Shown in pieces: positions 63,918-64,000 of a DNA stretch of 64,000 nucleotides. This DNA comes from Tatumella sp. JGM91 (lineage in GTDB: Bacteria > Pseudomonadota > Gammaproteobacteria > Enterobacterales > Enterobacteriaceae), in assembly GCF_018257575.1 (NCBI RefSeq), contig NZ_JAERJP010000016.1, forward strand, positions 27,937 to 91,936, written 5' to 3'. Made by a program: the position numbers and the translations under genes. Every line of letters begins with the position of its first letter. The stretch's first letter is position 1. A model generated the notes under the pieces. That model was not told the origin of the DNA. It saw only the letters and a program-made list of their open reading frames with translations, and made no database searches.

Positions 63918-64000
63918 GCGCATCCACTGACACGGCAAAGCGCGATGCGCAGCGGCGTGACAGGGACCGAAGCGATTCGGTCCGGAGAAAAAATCACGAA
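63918..64000 (+). other. start of rRNA operon leader
   Basis: The leader after P1 contains GACCGAA-GCGA-TTCGGTC, a perfect 7-bp hairpin (63965-63982). P2 and boxA are not reached before the window ends. Confidence 0.75.

Overview
The window is chromosomal DNA of an enterobacterium. Almost every gene has a recognisable Escherichia coli counterpart at near-identical length, and long blocks keep E. coli order: hldD-waaF-waaC, yibN-grxC-secB-gpsA-cysE, cpxAR/cpxP, fieF-pfkA-sbp-cdh-tpiA, glpFKX, rraA-hslUV-ftsN-cytR-priA-rpmE-metJ-metBL-metF-ppc-argE/argCBGH-oxyR-sthA-fabR-yijD-trmA-murI-rrn. argG sitting inside the arg cluster, a peroxiredoxin-glutaredoxin fusion beside oxyR, and the absence of gpmM, tdh/kbl, menA and btuB from their E. 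coli places suggest the Erwinia/Pantoea/Tatumella side of Enterobacterales. The genus is an inference.

Layout. 1-6.3 kb: lipopolysaccharide core genes (a truncated polysaccharide deacetylase, O-antigen ligase, three family 9 glycosyltransferases, hldD). 6.5-12.6 kb: envelope and housekeeping genes (yibQ, envC, yibN, grxC, secB, gpsA, cysE, trmL). 12.6-15.4 kb: the Cpx envelope-stress locus with a perfect CpxR box and the CpxQ small RNA in the cpxP 3' end. 15.6-23.1 kb: an accessory island between cpxP and fieF. It holds a FidL-like membrane protein, a ToxR/CadC/MarT-type membrane regulator broken by one in-frame TGA, and a five-gene chaperone-usher fimbrial operon. 23.2-34.5 kb: metal efflux, glycolysis, sulfate and glycerol genes. 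34.9-43 kb: cell division, proteolysis, cytR, priA, rpmE. 43-57 kb: methionine and arginine biosynthesis with MetJ and ArgR operators. 57-64 kb: OxyR regulon genes, sthA, fabR, trmA, murI, and the P1 promoter of an rRNA operon at the right edge.

The genes connect in several ways. Cpx senses envelope and pilus misfolding, and the fimbrial island sits directly beside it. metJ is divergent from metBL and shares an operator region with it; metF has its own operator. argE and argCBGH diverge over two tandem ARG boxes. The peroxidase fusion and oxyR diverge over an OxyR-type operator, in the place where E. coli has oxyS.

The most notable observations are the nonsense-interrupted regulator in the fimbrial island, the uncharacterised tip-adhesin domain, the replacement of oxyS by a peroxidase gene, and several unusual RNA structures (a cdh stop codon in a terminator loop, a terminator inside argGH, a hairpin with a U-run in the hslVU leader). 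Recognition rests on remembered family sequences; no search was run.
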